DNA of 33,371 nucleotides from Neochlamydia sp. AcF84 (GTDB lineage: Bacteria > Chlamydiota > Chlamydiia > Chlamydiales > Parachlamydiaceae): positions 1 to 33,371 of the forward strand of contig NZ_VJOT01000009.1 in the NCBI RefSeq assembly GCF_011087585.1, written 5' to 3'. The notes below the pieces were generated by a model. The model ran no database searches. It was not told the DNA's origin and saw only the letters and a list, made by a program, of their open reading frames with translations. A program made the translations under genes and the position numbers. Shown piece after piece: positions 25,137 to 33,371 of this stretch. Numbering within the stretch: position 1 is the stretch's first letter; the number at the start of each line of letters is the position of its first letter.

Positions 25137-26546
25137 TTACTTGCTAGATAGCTCAAGAAGCTCTTCATCTTTCTGTAATTTCTCACTAGCATATTGAAGC
25201 GCCCAGCCATCTTGCTTAACAGCCTCAAGAACGACTCTCCTATCGTTCTGAAGCTTTTGGCTAGCATACTCAAGCGCCAAACCGTCTTGCTGAACAGCAA
25301 TGATTACAACTTCTCTATTATTTCGAAGCTCCAGGCTAGCATGTTGAAGGGCCCGACCATTACACTGGACTGCAGCAACTACAACTTCTCTATCGTTTTG
25401 AAGCTTTTGGCTAGCATACTGAAGAGCCCAGCCGTTTTGCTGCACAGCAGCAAGAATAATTTTTTTATCTTGCCGAAATTTTTGGTTAGCATACTGAAGC
25501 GCCCAACCGAATTGCTTAACGGCAGCAAAAACAACTTTTCTACTATTTCGAAGCTCGGGACTAGCATACTGGAGCGCCCAGCCGAATTTCTTAACGGCAG
25601 CAAGAACGACTTCTTTATCATTTTGAAGCTCTTGGCTAGCATACTGAAGCACCAAACTCTTATGTTGAACAGCAGCAAGGACAAATTCTTTATTATCTCG
25701 AAGTTCAGGACTAGCGTACTGAAACGCTAAATCGTCTTGCTGAATAGCAGCAAGAACGACTTCTCTATCATTTTGAAGTTTTAAGCCAGCATACTGAAGC
25801 GCCAAGCCATTTTTCTGAACAGCAGTAAGAACGATTTCTTTATCGTTTGCAAGTTCTTGGCTAGCATACTGAAGCGCCAAGCCATTTTTCTGGACAGCAC
25901 TAAGAACGATCTCTCTATCGTTTTGAAGCTCTGCGGGAGCAAATTGAAGGGCCAAGCCGTTTTTCTGAACAGCAGCAAGAAGGGCCTCCCTATCGCTTTG
26001 AAGCCCTTGAAGAGCAGATTGAAGCGTTGAGCCATTTTTCTGAGCAGCAACAAGAGGGGCTTCCCTATCACTTTGAAGCCCTTGGGGGGAAGACGGAAGG
26101 GTTAAGCTATTTTTCTGAACAGCAGCAAGAGAGGCTCCTTCATCACTTTGAGACTCTTTGTTAGTAGGCTGAAGCGTCAAATCACTTTGCTGAACAGCGG
26201 TAAGCACAGATTCTCTATCATTCGAGAATGCGGGAATAGCCTTCTTAAAAGCTTTGTTATTCTTTTGAGCAGCAGTATGCAGAATTTTTTTATCAATTTC
26301 TTTCTTATGAGTAACGTCCCAGATCCCCACCATTATATTTCCTAATACAGGAATCAACAAAGTTACACACCGTTTAAAACTTTTTTGATTAAGATGAGCA
26401 TAGTAAGGATTTTTGGTCTCTTTTTGCTTAAAGAGTAAAATAACAGCTTTTTGAAAGATATCGACTAAATTAGTCACCGTGCTAAAGATAGGTATATAGT
26501 CAGCCTTATGATCTATAAACAGGCAGACTTTAGATAAAGAATTCAT
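25137..26546 (-). CDS. DUF4116 repeat protein
   Basis: A 469-residue protein. Residues 1-105 contain hydrophobic stretches (VTLLIPVLGNIMVGIWDV near 61-78), as in many membrane-associated chlamydial proteins. Residues about 107-458 are 14 tandem copies of a 25-residue unit with consensus NDREVVLAAVQQDGLALQYA, then a partial copy (KDEELLELSSK). Two units correspond to one DUF4116 domain, a helical repeat found mainly in amoeba-associated bacteria, protists and giant viruses. The first four units are more diverged (for example TLPSSPQGLQ). Function unknown; a host-protein-binding role is inferred from the repeat type and the neighbouring LRR genes. AAGGTG lies nine bases before the ATG. A long opposite-strand frame is only a shadow of the repeats. 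Confidence 0.85.
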   Translation of the reverse strand: MNSLSKVCLFIDHKADYIPIFSTVTNLVDIFQKAVILLFKQKETKNPYYAHLNQKSFKRCVTLLIPVLGNIMVGIWDVTHKKEIDKKILHTAAQKNNKAFKKAIPAFSNDRESVLTAVQQSDLTLQPTNKESQSDEGASLAAVQKNSLTLPSSPQGLQSDREAPLVAAQKNGSTLQSALQGLQSDREALLAAVQKNGLALQFAPAELQNDREIVLSAVQKNGLALQYASQELANDKEIVLTAVQKNGLALQYAGLKLQNDREVVLAAIQQDDLAFQYASPELRDNKEFVLAAVQHKSLVLQYASQELQNDKEVVLAAVKKFGWALQYASPELRNSRKVVFAAVKQFGWALQYANQKFRQDKKIILAAVQQNGWALQYASQKLQNDREVVVAAVQCNGRALQHASLELRNNREVVIIAVQQDGLALEYASQKLQNDRRVVLEAVKQDGWALQYASEKLQKDEELLELSSK

Positions 26547-26795
26547 TTACATGGCACCTTATATTGTTTATTAACCTAATGTAGAGGTTATCTTTTTTTT
26601 TAAATAAATAGTTAAATTTAATAAAAGAAACTTCTAATCTATTTAAAAACATTTATTTCTTAAACGCTCTCTGACTACAAAAAATTAAAAATGCACTATC
26701 GGAGTATAAGCTACACTGTAATTATTGAAAATCTTTTAGCAAAAAACGGGATAAACATTTCTTAATTTCAGTCACATTTAAATATGCCCCTCATG
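26547..26795. other. upstream region of the DUF4116 gene
   Basis: AT-rich. A small hairpin ATGCCC / GGGCAT at 26784-26800 abuts the left end of the transposon relic. No gene seen. Confidence 0.4.
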
Positions 26796-27930
26796 GGCAT
26801 TGTTGCATAAATGGCAAGAAGCGTAGACGATTAAGATTGCTCTTTAACGCTTAAGAGCTATAAAATTTAGTTTGCAAAAACAAGAATATAGGCAAGCTAT
26901 CAAAAAAGCCCTCTTCCCTTATCACCTACGTAATTGACTCCATTATAACAAAGCTTTAATACAAAGAGGAAGCATTACTTTATGGTTGTCGGATGGGGGC
27001 ATTAAAGGGTGAAGGAAAAATATAAGCTTAAAGGGAGAAGGAGCACTCAAACATTTACTCCCCTGTCGCTATCCTATGCATGCTGATGATTAAAGCCGTT
27101 TATCATTTGCCTCTCCTGAGCTATTCTAAGATTTTTTTTAACATTGATTGTCTTGCTGGCCTTTAAGGCTGCCTTTTCCCTGCTACACCCGCATCTATAG
27201 GCGTGCTAAAAAGCTTGGACAGAAATTTGAAGGGGCCAAGCCTTAAAGTGTCTGACAAACGCAGCCTTTACTTCCTCTCGGATGAAAGCTATGGTAAAGG
27301 AGAGCGGAAAGTGCGCCAGCCTGGCAAAACAAAGCGAAAGACTTGGAGAAAGATTTACTTAAGCATTTGTCCAGATTCGCATGAAATTATTTTTAAGTAA
27401 ATTGGCGTAAAGTAATAAAGCTGATGATTTAGTGGCGAGCCAAATGATCCCCAATCTACCTAAGAGCACAAAAACCGCTTATGGAGATAGTGCCTACGAT
27501 AAGCGAGCTTTCTATCGATCATCTTATGTTCAAGGTATAGATCCTTTAGTACCTCCAAGAAGAGAAGAAAGATTTAAAGCCAAGAGCCAGACGAGCCGGG
27601 AAAGAAAGAAATAATACGCTTTCGAGCAACTCTTTATGTAATTATATACTTAATAAAAAGCTTGTTTTTAAGGATAGAGTCAGCCTGAAAAAAGGTTATT
27701 TTTTTTCCGGTTATGCAGACGTAGTTTTTTTAAAGGATATAATGCCTTAAAGTCGTTAAAGGTTTAGGAGGAGACAATGAGGCCAGGCAGCTTGAAACTT
27801 TGCGGCTATCCTCAAAGATCGCTTGCCAAAAGGGCGACACACCGCTTTAAAAGAAGTTTAAAGGAAATTTTCGCTCTAGTGACGCTAGCCTAGCAGCGAG
27901 CAAAATCGCAACTTTAAAAAACTTATGTTT
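26796..27930 (+). pseudogene. decayed IS5-family (IS903 group) insertion sequence
   Basis: Pieces in IS903-transposase order appear on the plus strand: KALIQRGSITLWLSD near 26950, MIKAVYHLPL near 27085, YTRIYRRAKKLG near 27186, GKGERKVRQPGKTKRKTWRK near 27295 with CPDSHEIIF, and YGDSAYDKRAFYRSSY near 27479 with PLVPPRREERF. RFKRSL near 27847 would belong to the C-terminal end. Several frameshifts and stops separate them, so it is inactive. The left end, GGCATTGTTGCATAAATG at 26796, resembles the IS903 terminal repeat. The right end was not found and is probably lost; the end coordinate is approximate. One catalytic Asp (in YGDSAYD) is kept, and the first DDE Asp is not recognisable. Confidence 0.8.
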
Positions 27931-28227
27931 ATATAAATAAAAAAGAAATCAACCTTTCTCCAAGCTAACTCTCCTCGTAAAGGCAAGCTTTTTATTAAGT
28001 ATATGACTGCATAAAAAGTTGCCCAAAAGGGCACTATATGCTACATCATTTGGCGATGAATAAGATGGCATAGCTTGCCATGCCTAAAAAGCAATGTTCA
28101 AAGAACAGCGGATGCTAACTTTGGTGATAAGCTTAATGCAAGACTCCTCTTTAAGCAGGCAAGCTATTAGGCCATTTACGCTGCAAGACCTCTTACACCA
28201 TAAAACAAAAATTCTTTCTCTAAATCC
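27931..28227. other. intergenic stretch beyond the IS relic
   Basis: No open frame could be supported. It holds two small hairpins, TTGCCC/GGGCA-like near 28019 and ATGGCA/TGCCAT near 28067. The missing right end of the IS5 relic may lie here in mutated form. Confidence 0.35.
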
Positions 28228-28297
28228 TTAAAACTTTCTAAGTCAGCAATTTGCCCTTTTAACATTATAGGTGAGGAGGCAGATATTTTTTCAGCTA
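28228..28297 (-). repeat. 3' flank shared by LRR genes 3 and 4
   Basis: This stretch, from TTAAAACTTTCTAAG up to the stop codon, matches 31531-31601 downstream of the original end of LRR gene 4, with the common core TTATAGGTGAGGA. The shared non-coding flank shows that the two genes arose by a duplication that included their 3' flanks. Confidence 0.7.
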
Positions 28298-31297
28298 TAG
28301 CCTAAAACGCTGCTTCAACTCCTCGGGAATATCCTCAAGCAGATTTCCGCCTAACTTAAGATCTAGCCGCTCAGGTAGCTGCCCAATCTCTGCAGGAAGA
28401 GTGGTAAACTGGTTGTGGCTTAAGTGAAAGTTTTGCAGCCGCGAAAGCTGCCCTATCTGTACCGGAAGAGTGGTGAGTTGGTTGTTGCTTAAGTCAAGCT
28501 TTGTCAGCTGAGAGAGTTGGCCTATCTCTGCTGGAAGAGAGGTAAGCTGGGTGTCCTGCAAGCCAAGCTCCCATAACTGCCAAAGCTGCCCTATCCCTGG
28601 AGGAAGGGCAGTGAGAGGGTTGCGGTTTAAGTTAAGGTCTCGCAGCTGCAAAAGCTGCCAAATCTCTGAAGGAAGGGTGGCGAGATGGTTGTTGCTTAAG
28701 TCAAGGTCTGCCAGCTGAGAGAGTTGGCCTATCTCTGCTGGAAGAGAGGTAAGCTGGTTGTTGCTTAATACAAGGCATTGCAATCGCGAGAGCTGCCAAA
28801 TCTCTTTAGGAATAACAGTGAGATGGTTGTGGCTTAAGTCAAGATTTCCCAGCTGCGAAAGCTGCCCTATCTGTGCAGAAAGAGCGGTGAGTTGGTTGCC
28901 GCTTAGGTTAAGCCCTTGCAGCTGAGAGAGTTGCCCTATCTCTGCTGGAAGAAAGGTAAGCTGGGTATTCGCTAAACTAAGACCTCGTAGCTGGGCAAGC
29001 TGCCCTATCTCTGGAGGAAGGGCAGTGAGAGGGTTGTGGCTTAAGTCAATGTTTCCCAGCTGCGAAAGCTGCCTTATCTGTGCAGAAAGAGTGGTGAGTT
29101 GGTTGCTGCTTAGGTTAAGCTCATACAGCACAGAGAGCTGCCATATCTGTGCTGGAAGAGAGGTAAGCTGCGTATTCGCTAAGTTAAGGCTCCGCAGCTG
29201 GGCCAGCTGCCCTATCTCTGGAGGAAGGGCAGTGAGAGGGTTGTGGCTTAAGTCAAGGTATTGCAATTGCGAGAGCTGGCAAATTTCTTTAGGGATCATG
29301 GTAAGCTGGTTGTTGCTTAATATAAGATATTGCAATTGCGGGAGCTGCCAAATCTCTTTAGGAATAACAGCGAGATAGTTGCGGCTTAAGTTAAGGTTTT
29401 GCAGCTGGGATAGCTGCCAAATCTCTTTAGGAAGGGAGGTAAGCTGGTTGTGGCTTAAATCAAGGTTTCCCAGCTGCGAAAGTTGCCAAATCTCTTTAGG
29501 AAGAGAGGTAAGCTGGGTATTACCTAAGTAAAGGCTTTGCAGCTTAGAGAGCTGCCTTATCTCTGCAGGGAGGGAGGTAAGCTGGTTTTGGTTTAATTCA
29601 AGCATTTGCAGCTCAGACAATTGCCCGATTTCTGCAGGAAGACTGGTGAGCTTGTTTTGATTTAAGTAAAGCCCTTGCAGCTCAGACAATTGCCCGATCT
29701 CTGCAGGGAGGAAGATAAGCTCATTGTCGGTTAGATTAAGCTCTTGCAGCTTAGAGAGCTGCCCTATCTCTGCAGGGAGGGAGGCAAGCAGGTTGTCGTT
29801 TAGGCTAAGCTCTTGCAGCTTAGAGAGCTGCCCTATCTCTGCAGGAAGGGAAGTAAGCCGGTTGTAGCTTAGGTTAAGCTTTTGCAGCTTAGAGAGCTGC
29901 ATTATCTTCACAGGGAGGGAGGTAAGCTGGTTGCCCTCTAATTGGAGTATTTCTAGCCAAGAAAGCTGCCCTATCTCTGCAGGGAGGAAAGTAAGGAGGT
30001 TGTCCTCTAATTGGAGTACTTTTAGCTGCGAAAGCTGTCCTATCTCTGCTGGAAGGAAGGTAATCTGGTTGCTGATTAGGTCAAGCTCTTTAAGCTGAGA
30101 AAGCTTCCCTATCTCTGCCGGAAGAGACGTAAGCTGGTTGTAGCTTAAGCTAAGCATTCGCAGTCGCGATAACTGCCCTATCTTTGGCGGAAGGCTGGTA
30201 AGCCGGTTTTGGCTTAGCTTAAGCTCTTGCAGTTGAGAAAGATATCCTATCTCTGCTGGAAGGAAGGTAAGTTGATTGAGCCTTAAGTCAAGGTTTCGCA
30301 GCTGCGAAAGCTGTCCTATCGCCCCTGGAAGGAAAGTAATCTGGTTGCTGGTTAGGTCAAGCTCTTTAAGCTGCGATAGCTTCCCTATCTTCGCAGGAAG
30401 GACAGTGAGATGATTGTACTCTAATTGGAGTATTTCCAGACGAGAAAGCTGCCCTATCTCTGCAGGAATGGAGGTGAGCTGGTTGTTGTTTAAGTAAAGA
30501 TATTCCAGCTGAGAAAGCTTCCCTATCTCTGCAGGAAGGGCAGTGAGATGGTTGTTTTTTAAGAAAAGCTTCTGTAGCTTCGAAAGTTGTCCTATCTCTG
30601 CAGGAAGGGAAGTCAGTTGGTTGTCACTTAGGTTAAGCTCCGGCAACTGAGAAAGCTTTCCTATCTCTGCAGGAAGGGCTGTGAGATGGTTGTGGCTTAA
30701 GTCAAGATTTCGCAGCTGCGAAAGTTGTCCAATCTCTGGAGGTAAAAATGTCAAGCCGGTAGACATTAAATTTACCATTGTAATCCCTTTGCCATATCTT
30801 TCGATCCAATCTCTAAGAAGCTCTCCTTGTTTTTCTAAAGGCAAGTACTTAATGTTTTCTTGACTTAGGTATTCCTCTCCACCAGGAAGTTTTTTCCACA
30901 TTAACAAGCGATTAATATTTATAAGGTAAAACGAATAATTAGCTAGCGTATAACACCTCTTTTCCTTGGTTTTCCATTTAAATTCTAACTCCATAGGAGC
31001 AAGGGTCCTAGCTAGAACAAAAGTTTGCTTAAAGATTGCCTTGGCTTTCTCTCCTTCACAAACCCCATCCTCTAGCTTATAAACCCTATCTAAAATATGA
31101 GCCTGTTCGTTAATCGTCCCTTGAGGAAAATGAATGTTGCCTATTTGCCTATAAAGAGAGGGCATAATTTTTGTAGCCAACAGATGTCGCCATCTTGTAC
31201 AAACACTAAAGAGGGAGGGGCTAGCACAAGCCTTTAAGATAGGCGCTAGTATTTCATTAGGTAGGTTTTCAATGGTAATAGAAGAGCTGGGGCTCAT
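28295..31297 (-). CDS. giant F-box-like / leucine-rich-repeat protein (LRR protein 3)
   Basis: A 1000-residue protein. F-box-like domain at about 8-48 (LPNEILAPILKACA, SVCTRWRHLL), the shared linker at about 50-170, then 35 consecutive 23-residue LRRs from about 174 to 978 and a cap (GNLLEDIPEELKQRF). Most repeats read LPAEIGQLSQL; repeats 19-22, 29 and 31 carry a variant with EIWQL or EICQL. Repeats 23-25 and 26-28 are copies of one three-repeat cassette containing ANTQLT. Such a long uninterrupted array should form a large curved solenoid. The start has AGAGG eight bases upstream and a promoter candidate about 60 bases away. No frame damage despite the many repeats, which suggests it is maintained. 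Probably a secreted host-ubiquitin-system effector. Confidence 0.88.
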   Translation of the reverse strand: MSPSSSITIENLPNEILAPILKACASPSLFSVCTRWRHLLATKIMPSLYRQIGNIHFPQGTINEQAHILDRVYKLEDGVCEGEKAKAIFKQTFVLARTLAPMELEFKWKTKEKRCYTLANYSFYLININRLLMWKKLPGGEEYLSQENIKYLPLEKQGELLRDWIERYGKGITMVNLMSTGLTFLPPEIGQLSQLRNLDLSHNHLTALPAEIGKLSQLPELNLSDNQLTSLPAEIGQLSKLQKLFLKNNHLTALPAEIGKLSQLEYLYLNNNQLTSIPAEIGQLSRLEILQLEYNHLTVLPAKIGKLSQLKELDLTSNQITFLPGAIGQLSQLRNLDLRLNQLTFLPAEIGYLSQLQELKLSQNRLTSLPPKIGQLSRLRMLSLSYNQLTSLPAEIGKLSQLKELDLISNQITFLPAEIGQLSQLKVLQLEDNLLTFLPAEIGQLSWLEILQLEGNQLTSLPVKIMQLSKLQKLNLSYNRLTSLPAEIGQLSKLQELSLNDNLLASLPAEIGQLSKLQELNLTDNELIFLPAEIGQLSELQGLYLNQNKLTSLPAEIGQLSELQMLELNQNQLTSLPAEIRQLSKLQSLYLGNTQLTSLPKEIWQLSQLGNLDLSHNQLTSLPKEIWQLSQLQNLNLSRNYLAVIPKEIWQLPQLQYLILSNNQLTMIPKEICQLSQLQYLDLSHNPLTALPPEIGQLAQLRSLNLANTQLTSLPAQIWQLSVLYELNLSSNQLTTLSAQIRQLSQLGNIDLSHNPLTALPPEIGQLAQLRGLSLANTQLTFLPAEIGQLSQLQGLNLSGNQLTALSAQIGQLSQLGNLDLSHNHLTVIPKEIWQLSRLQCLVLSNNQLTSLPAEIGQLSQLADLDLSNNHLATLPSEIWQLLQLRDLNLNRNPLTALPPGIGQLWQLWELGLQDTQLTSLPAEIGQLSQLTKLDLSNNQLTTLPVQIGQLSRLQNFHLSHNQFTTLPAEIGQLPERLDLKLGGNLLEDIPEELKQRFRL

Positions 31298-31353
31298 GGT
31301 ATGGCCTCTTTAAGATGTATATACATGTATTTTATCCATTCTGTAGGGGATTA

Positions 31354-31382
31354 TCTATACATAGAAAAAGTAGAATAAGCAA
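31354..31382 (-). promoter_or_regulatory. candidate promoter of LRR gene 3
   Basis: Minus-strand TTGCTT (31382-31377) and TATAGA (31359-31354) with a 17-base spacer, about 55 bases before the ATG. It is unrelated in sequence to the promoter shared by LRR genes 1 and 2. Confidence 0.4.
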
Positions 31383-31598
31383 GAAAATAGTAGGAATCAA
31401 TTTTCAATATCTAAACGTGGAAAACAGAGAAATATAAAAAGCGTGGAGAAATTCTTTCCGAGTTTTTAGCAGAGAAACAGACCTTTAAATCCTACGCCTC
31501 TATAGTAAATCAAAAGCTCTCTCTATATATTTAAAACTTTCTAAGCTTGCTAATGTGCCCTTTAAATGTTATAGGTGAGGAAGACAGATACTTTTCAA

Positions 31599-31781
31599 CT
31601 ACAGCTCAAAACGTTGTTTTAATTCCTCTGGTATGTTTTCCAGCAGATTTCCGTCTAACTTAAAATCTAAATCTTTAAAGCACAGTGCTATTTCTGCAGT
31701 AAGGGCAGTGAGATGGTTATTATTTAAGGGAAGCCATTGCAGCCGCGAAAGCTGCCCTATCTCTGAAGGGAGGGTGGTAAG
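31599..31781 (-). pseudogene. cut-off C-terminal tail of LRR gene 4
   Basis: In the same frame as LRR gene 4 and directly after its TAA (31784-31782), 60 codons stay open. They code for two more LRRs (LTTLPSEIGQLSRLQ, then LNNNHLTALTAEI) and the usual cap (GNLLENIPEELKQRF) before a TAG at 31601-31599, where the family normally ends. The TAA replaces the Gln codon of the NQL motif, a single C-to-T change on the coding strand. Confidence 0.85.
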
Positions 31782-33329
31782 TTAGTTATGATTTAAGCAA
31801 ATTAGATAGATATTAGAAAGCTGCCCACTCTCTGCCAAAAGAGACGTAAACTGGTTACATGGTAAGTGAAGCTCTTCTAGCTGAGAAAGGTGCCGAATCT
31901 CTGCCGGAAGGGAGGTGAGCTGATTATCGAATAAGTAAAGCTTTTTCAGCTGAGAAAGCAGCCCTATTTCAGCAGGAAGAGAGGTAAGTTGGTTATCCTC
32001 TAAGCAAAGGTACTCCAGCTGAGAAAGCTGTCCTATCTCTGGAGGAAGTACAGTGAGATGGTTGTGGCTTAAGTCAAGGTTTCCCAGCTGCGAGAGCTGC
32101 CCTATCTGTGCAGAAAGAGCGGTGAGTTGGTTTCTGCTTAGGTTAAGCTCATACAGCATAGAGAGCTGCCATATCTCTGCTGAAAGAGAGGTAAGCTGCG
32201 TATTCGCTAAGTGAAATCTTCGCAGCTGGGCAAGCTGACCTATCTCCGGAGGAACGACAGTGAGAGGGTTGTGGCTTAAGTGAAGCCCTCCCAGCTGGGC
32301 AAGCTGCCCTATCTCTGGAGGTAGTACAGTGAGATGGTTGTGGCTTAAGTCAAGGTATTCCAATCGCGAGAGCTGCCAAATTTCTTTAGGGATCATGGTA
32401 AGCTGGTTGTTGCTTAAGTGAAGCCCTTCCAGCTGGGATAATTGCCCTATCTCAGCAGGAAGGGAAGTAAGCTGGTTACTGTTTAAGTAAAGCTCTTGTA
32501 GCTGAGAAAACAGCCCTATCTCAGCAGGAAGAGTGGTAAGTTGGTTATCCTCTAAGCAAAGGTATTCCAGCTGAGAAAGCTGCCCTATCTCTGCCGGAAG
32601 GAACGTAAGCTGGTTGCCCTTCAGGAAAAGGTTTTTCAACTGGACTAACTGCCGTATCTCAGCAGGAAGAGTGGTAAGTTGGTTATCCTCTAAGCAGAGG
32701 TATTCCAGCTGAGAAAGCTGCCCTATCTCTGCCGGAAGGAAGGTAAGCTGGTTGTTGTTTAAGTCAAGCCGCCGCAGCTGAGAAAGCTGCCCTATCTCTG
32801 GAGGTAAAAAGGTCAGGCTAATCTCGTTTAAGTATAACTCTTCAATATCTTGGCCATATCTTTCAATCCACTCTCTGAAAAGCTCTCCTTTTTTTGCTAG
32901 AGGCAAATACCTAATTTTTTCTTGCTCTAAGTATTTTGTGCCATCAGGAAGGTTTTTCCACATTAAGAGGCGATTAATATTTATAAGATAAGAAGAATAA
33001 TTAGCCAGGTTAAAATACCTTTTTTCCTCAGTTTTCCACTTAAATTCTAACTCTACAGGAGAAAGTGTGTTAGCTAAACTAAAGATCTGCTTGAAAATAG
33101 CATTTACCTTTACTGTTTCAGTAAGCTCTTCTTCTAGCTTATAAATCCTATCTAAAATAAAAGCCTGTTCGCTAATATCTCGTTGAGGAAAATGTATCTT
33201 ACCTATTTGCTTATAAAGAGAGGGCATTATTTCTGCGTTCACCAAATGTCGCCATCTTGTACAAACACTAACTAGTACTACTTCGTTATGTTTAAGAGGT
33301 ATCAAAAAATAGCCTTTTGGATGAGTCAT
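31782..33329 (-). CDS. F-box/LRR protein 4, altered N-terminus and premature stop
   Basis: The open frame gives 515 residues. From about residue 20 it is an ordinary family member: the second half of the F-box (SVCTRWRHLV), the linker with NINRLLMWKNLP and GELFREWIE, then 15 LRRs with part of a sixteenth. It stops in the middle of that repeat at a nonsense codon. The first half of the F-box is missing; homology breaks off near 33270 and MTHPKGYFLIPLKHNEV stands in its place. The ATG at 33329 has no ribosome binding site, and the frame remains open upstream to the window edge with a hydrophobic sequence (AYFALLFALFAKLF), so the true start may lie outside. Probably a decaying gene, or a chimera. 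Confidence 0.65.
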   Translation of the reverse strand: MTHPKGYFLIPLKHNEVVLVSVCTRWRHLVNAEIMPSLYKQIGKIHFPQRDISEQAFILDRIYKLEEELTETVKVNAIFKQIFSLANTLSPVELEFKWKTEEKRYFNLANYSSYLININRLLMWKNLPDGTKYLEQEKIRYLPLAKKGELFREWIERYGQDIEELYLNEISLTFLPPEIGQLSQLRRLDLNNNQLTFLPAEIGQLSQLEYLCLEDNQLTTLPAEIRQLVQLKNLFLKGNQLTFLPAEIGQLSQLEYLCLEDNQLTTLPAEIGLFSQLQELYLNSNQLTSLPAEIGQLSQLEGLHLSNNQLTMIPKEIWQLSRLEYLDLSHNHLTVLPPEIGQLAQLGGLHLSHNPLTVVPPEIGQLAQLRRFHLANTQLTSLSAEIWQLSMLYELNLSRNQLTALSAQIGQLSQLGNLDLSHNHLTVLPPEIGQLSQLEYLCLEDNQLTSLPAEIGLLSQLKKLYLFDNQLTSLPAEIRHLSQLEELHLPCNQFTSLLAESGQLSNIYLICLNHN

Positions 33330-33371
33330 GAATAGCTTGGCAAAAAGGGCAAATAGTAATGCAAAATAAGC

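Noticed and set aside
25194..25730. 178-codon plus-strand open frame with its own internal repeats
   Set aside because: It lies exactly opposite the DUF4116 repeats and mirrors their 75-base period. The minus-strand reading has the known domain and a ribosome binding site.
28295..33329. Regular short repeats that could be mistaken for a CRISPR array
   Set aside because: The period is 69 bases with no unique spacers, and it translates into continuous 23-residue LRRs.
1..33371. tRNA, rRNA or riboswitch genes
   Set aside because: No intergenic stretch showed a GTTCRA-type T-loop with flanking stems or rRNA-like sequence. The GTTCAA near 16366 is part of a terminator.

Overview
This window looks like part of the chromosome of an environmental chlamydia of the Parachlamydiaceae, most likely Neochlamydia or a close relative living in amoebae. 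The core genes support this. There is an NTT-type ATP/ADP translocase, a metal-uptake operon whose permease is fused to a DtxR-type regulator (the YtgC-R arrangement), SecD and SecF fused in one polypeptide with recJ next to it, and a small conserved gene between the translocase and the metal operon, as I remember it in Chlamydia. The flanks carry F-box plus leucine-rich-repeat (LRR) genes of the kind that are hugely expanded in Neochlamydia and Protochlamydia. The genus is an inference; the phylum is close to certain.

Layout. At 1-22 a gene starts on the minus strand and leaves the window. From 624 to 6372 there is a minus-strand accessory block: two F-box/LRR genes that share a copied promoter region, a decayed IS1634-type transposase, and a dead F-box/LRR gene. 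At 7009-7965 lies an unrecognised protein with two hydrophobic segments. From 13248 down to 7962 runs a tight minus-strand operon, mrp-ytgA-ytgB-ytgCR-ytgD; all junctions are 4-base overlaps except a 4-base gap before ytgC. Divergent from it are a small conserved chlamydial gene and the nucleotide translocase, each followed by a clear terminator. Then come secDF, recJ and an RNA uridine-C5 methyltransferase overlapping recJ. From 25137 on the sequence is accessory again: a DUF4116 repeat protein, a heavily decayed IS5/IS903-group element, a giant LRR gene with about 35 repeats, and a further LRR gene cut short by one nonsense codon.

How the parts fit. The core block serves an energy parasite inside a eukaryotic cell: ATP import, metal import with a built-in metal-sensing repressor, protein export, repair and rRNA modification. 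Placing an HCF101-like Mrp ATPase at the head of the metal operon suggests that metal uptake and Fe-S cluster delivery are expressed together. The flanking F-box/LRR genes are likely secreted proteins that could plug into host SCF ubiquitin ligases. They show active birth and death: copied promoters, exact tandem duplication of single repeats, shared multi-repeat cassettes, a duplicated linker segment, nonsense codons and frameshifts, with transposon remnants at the joints.

No tRNA, rRNA or CRISPR array was seen.
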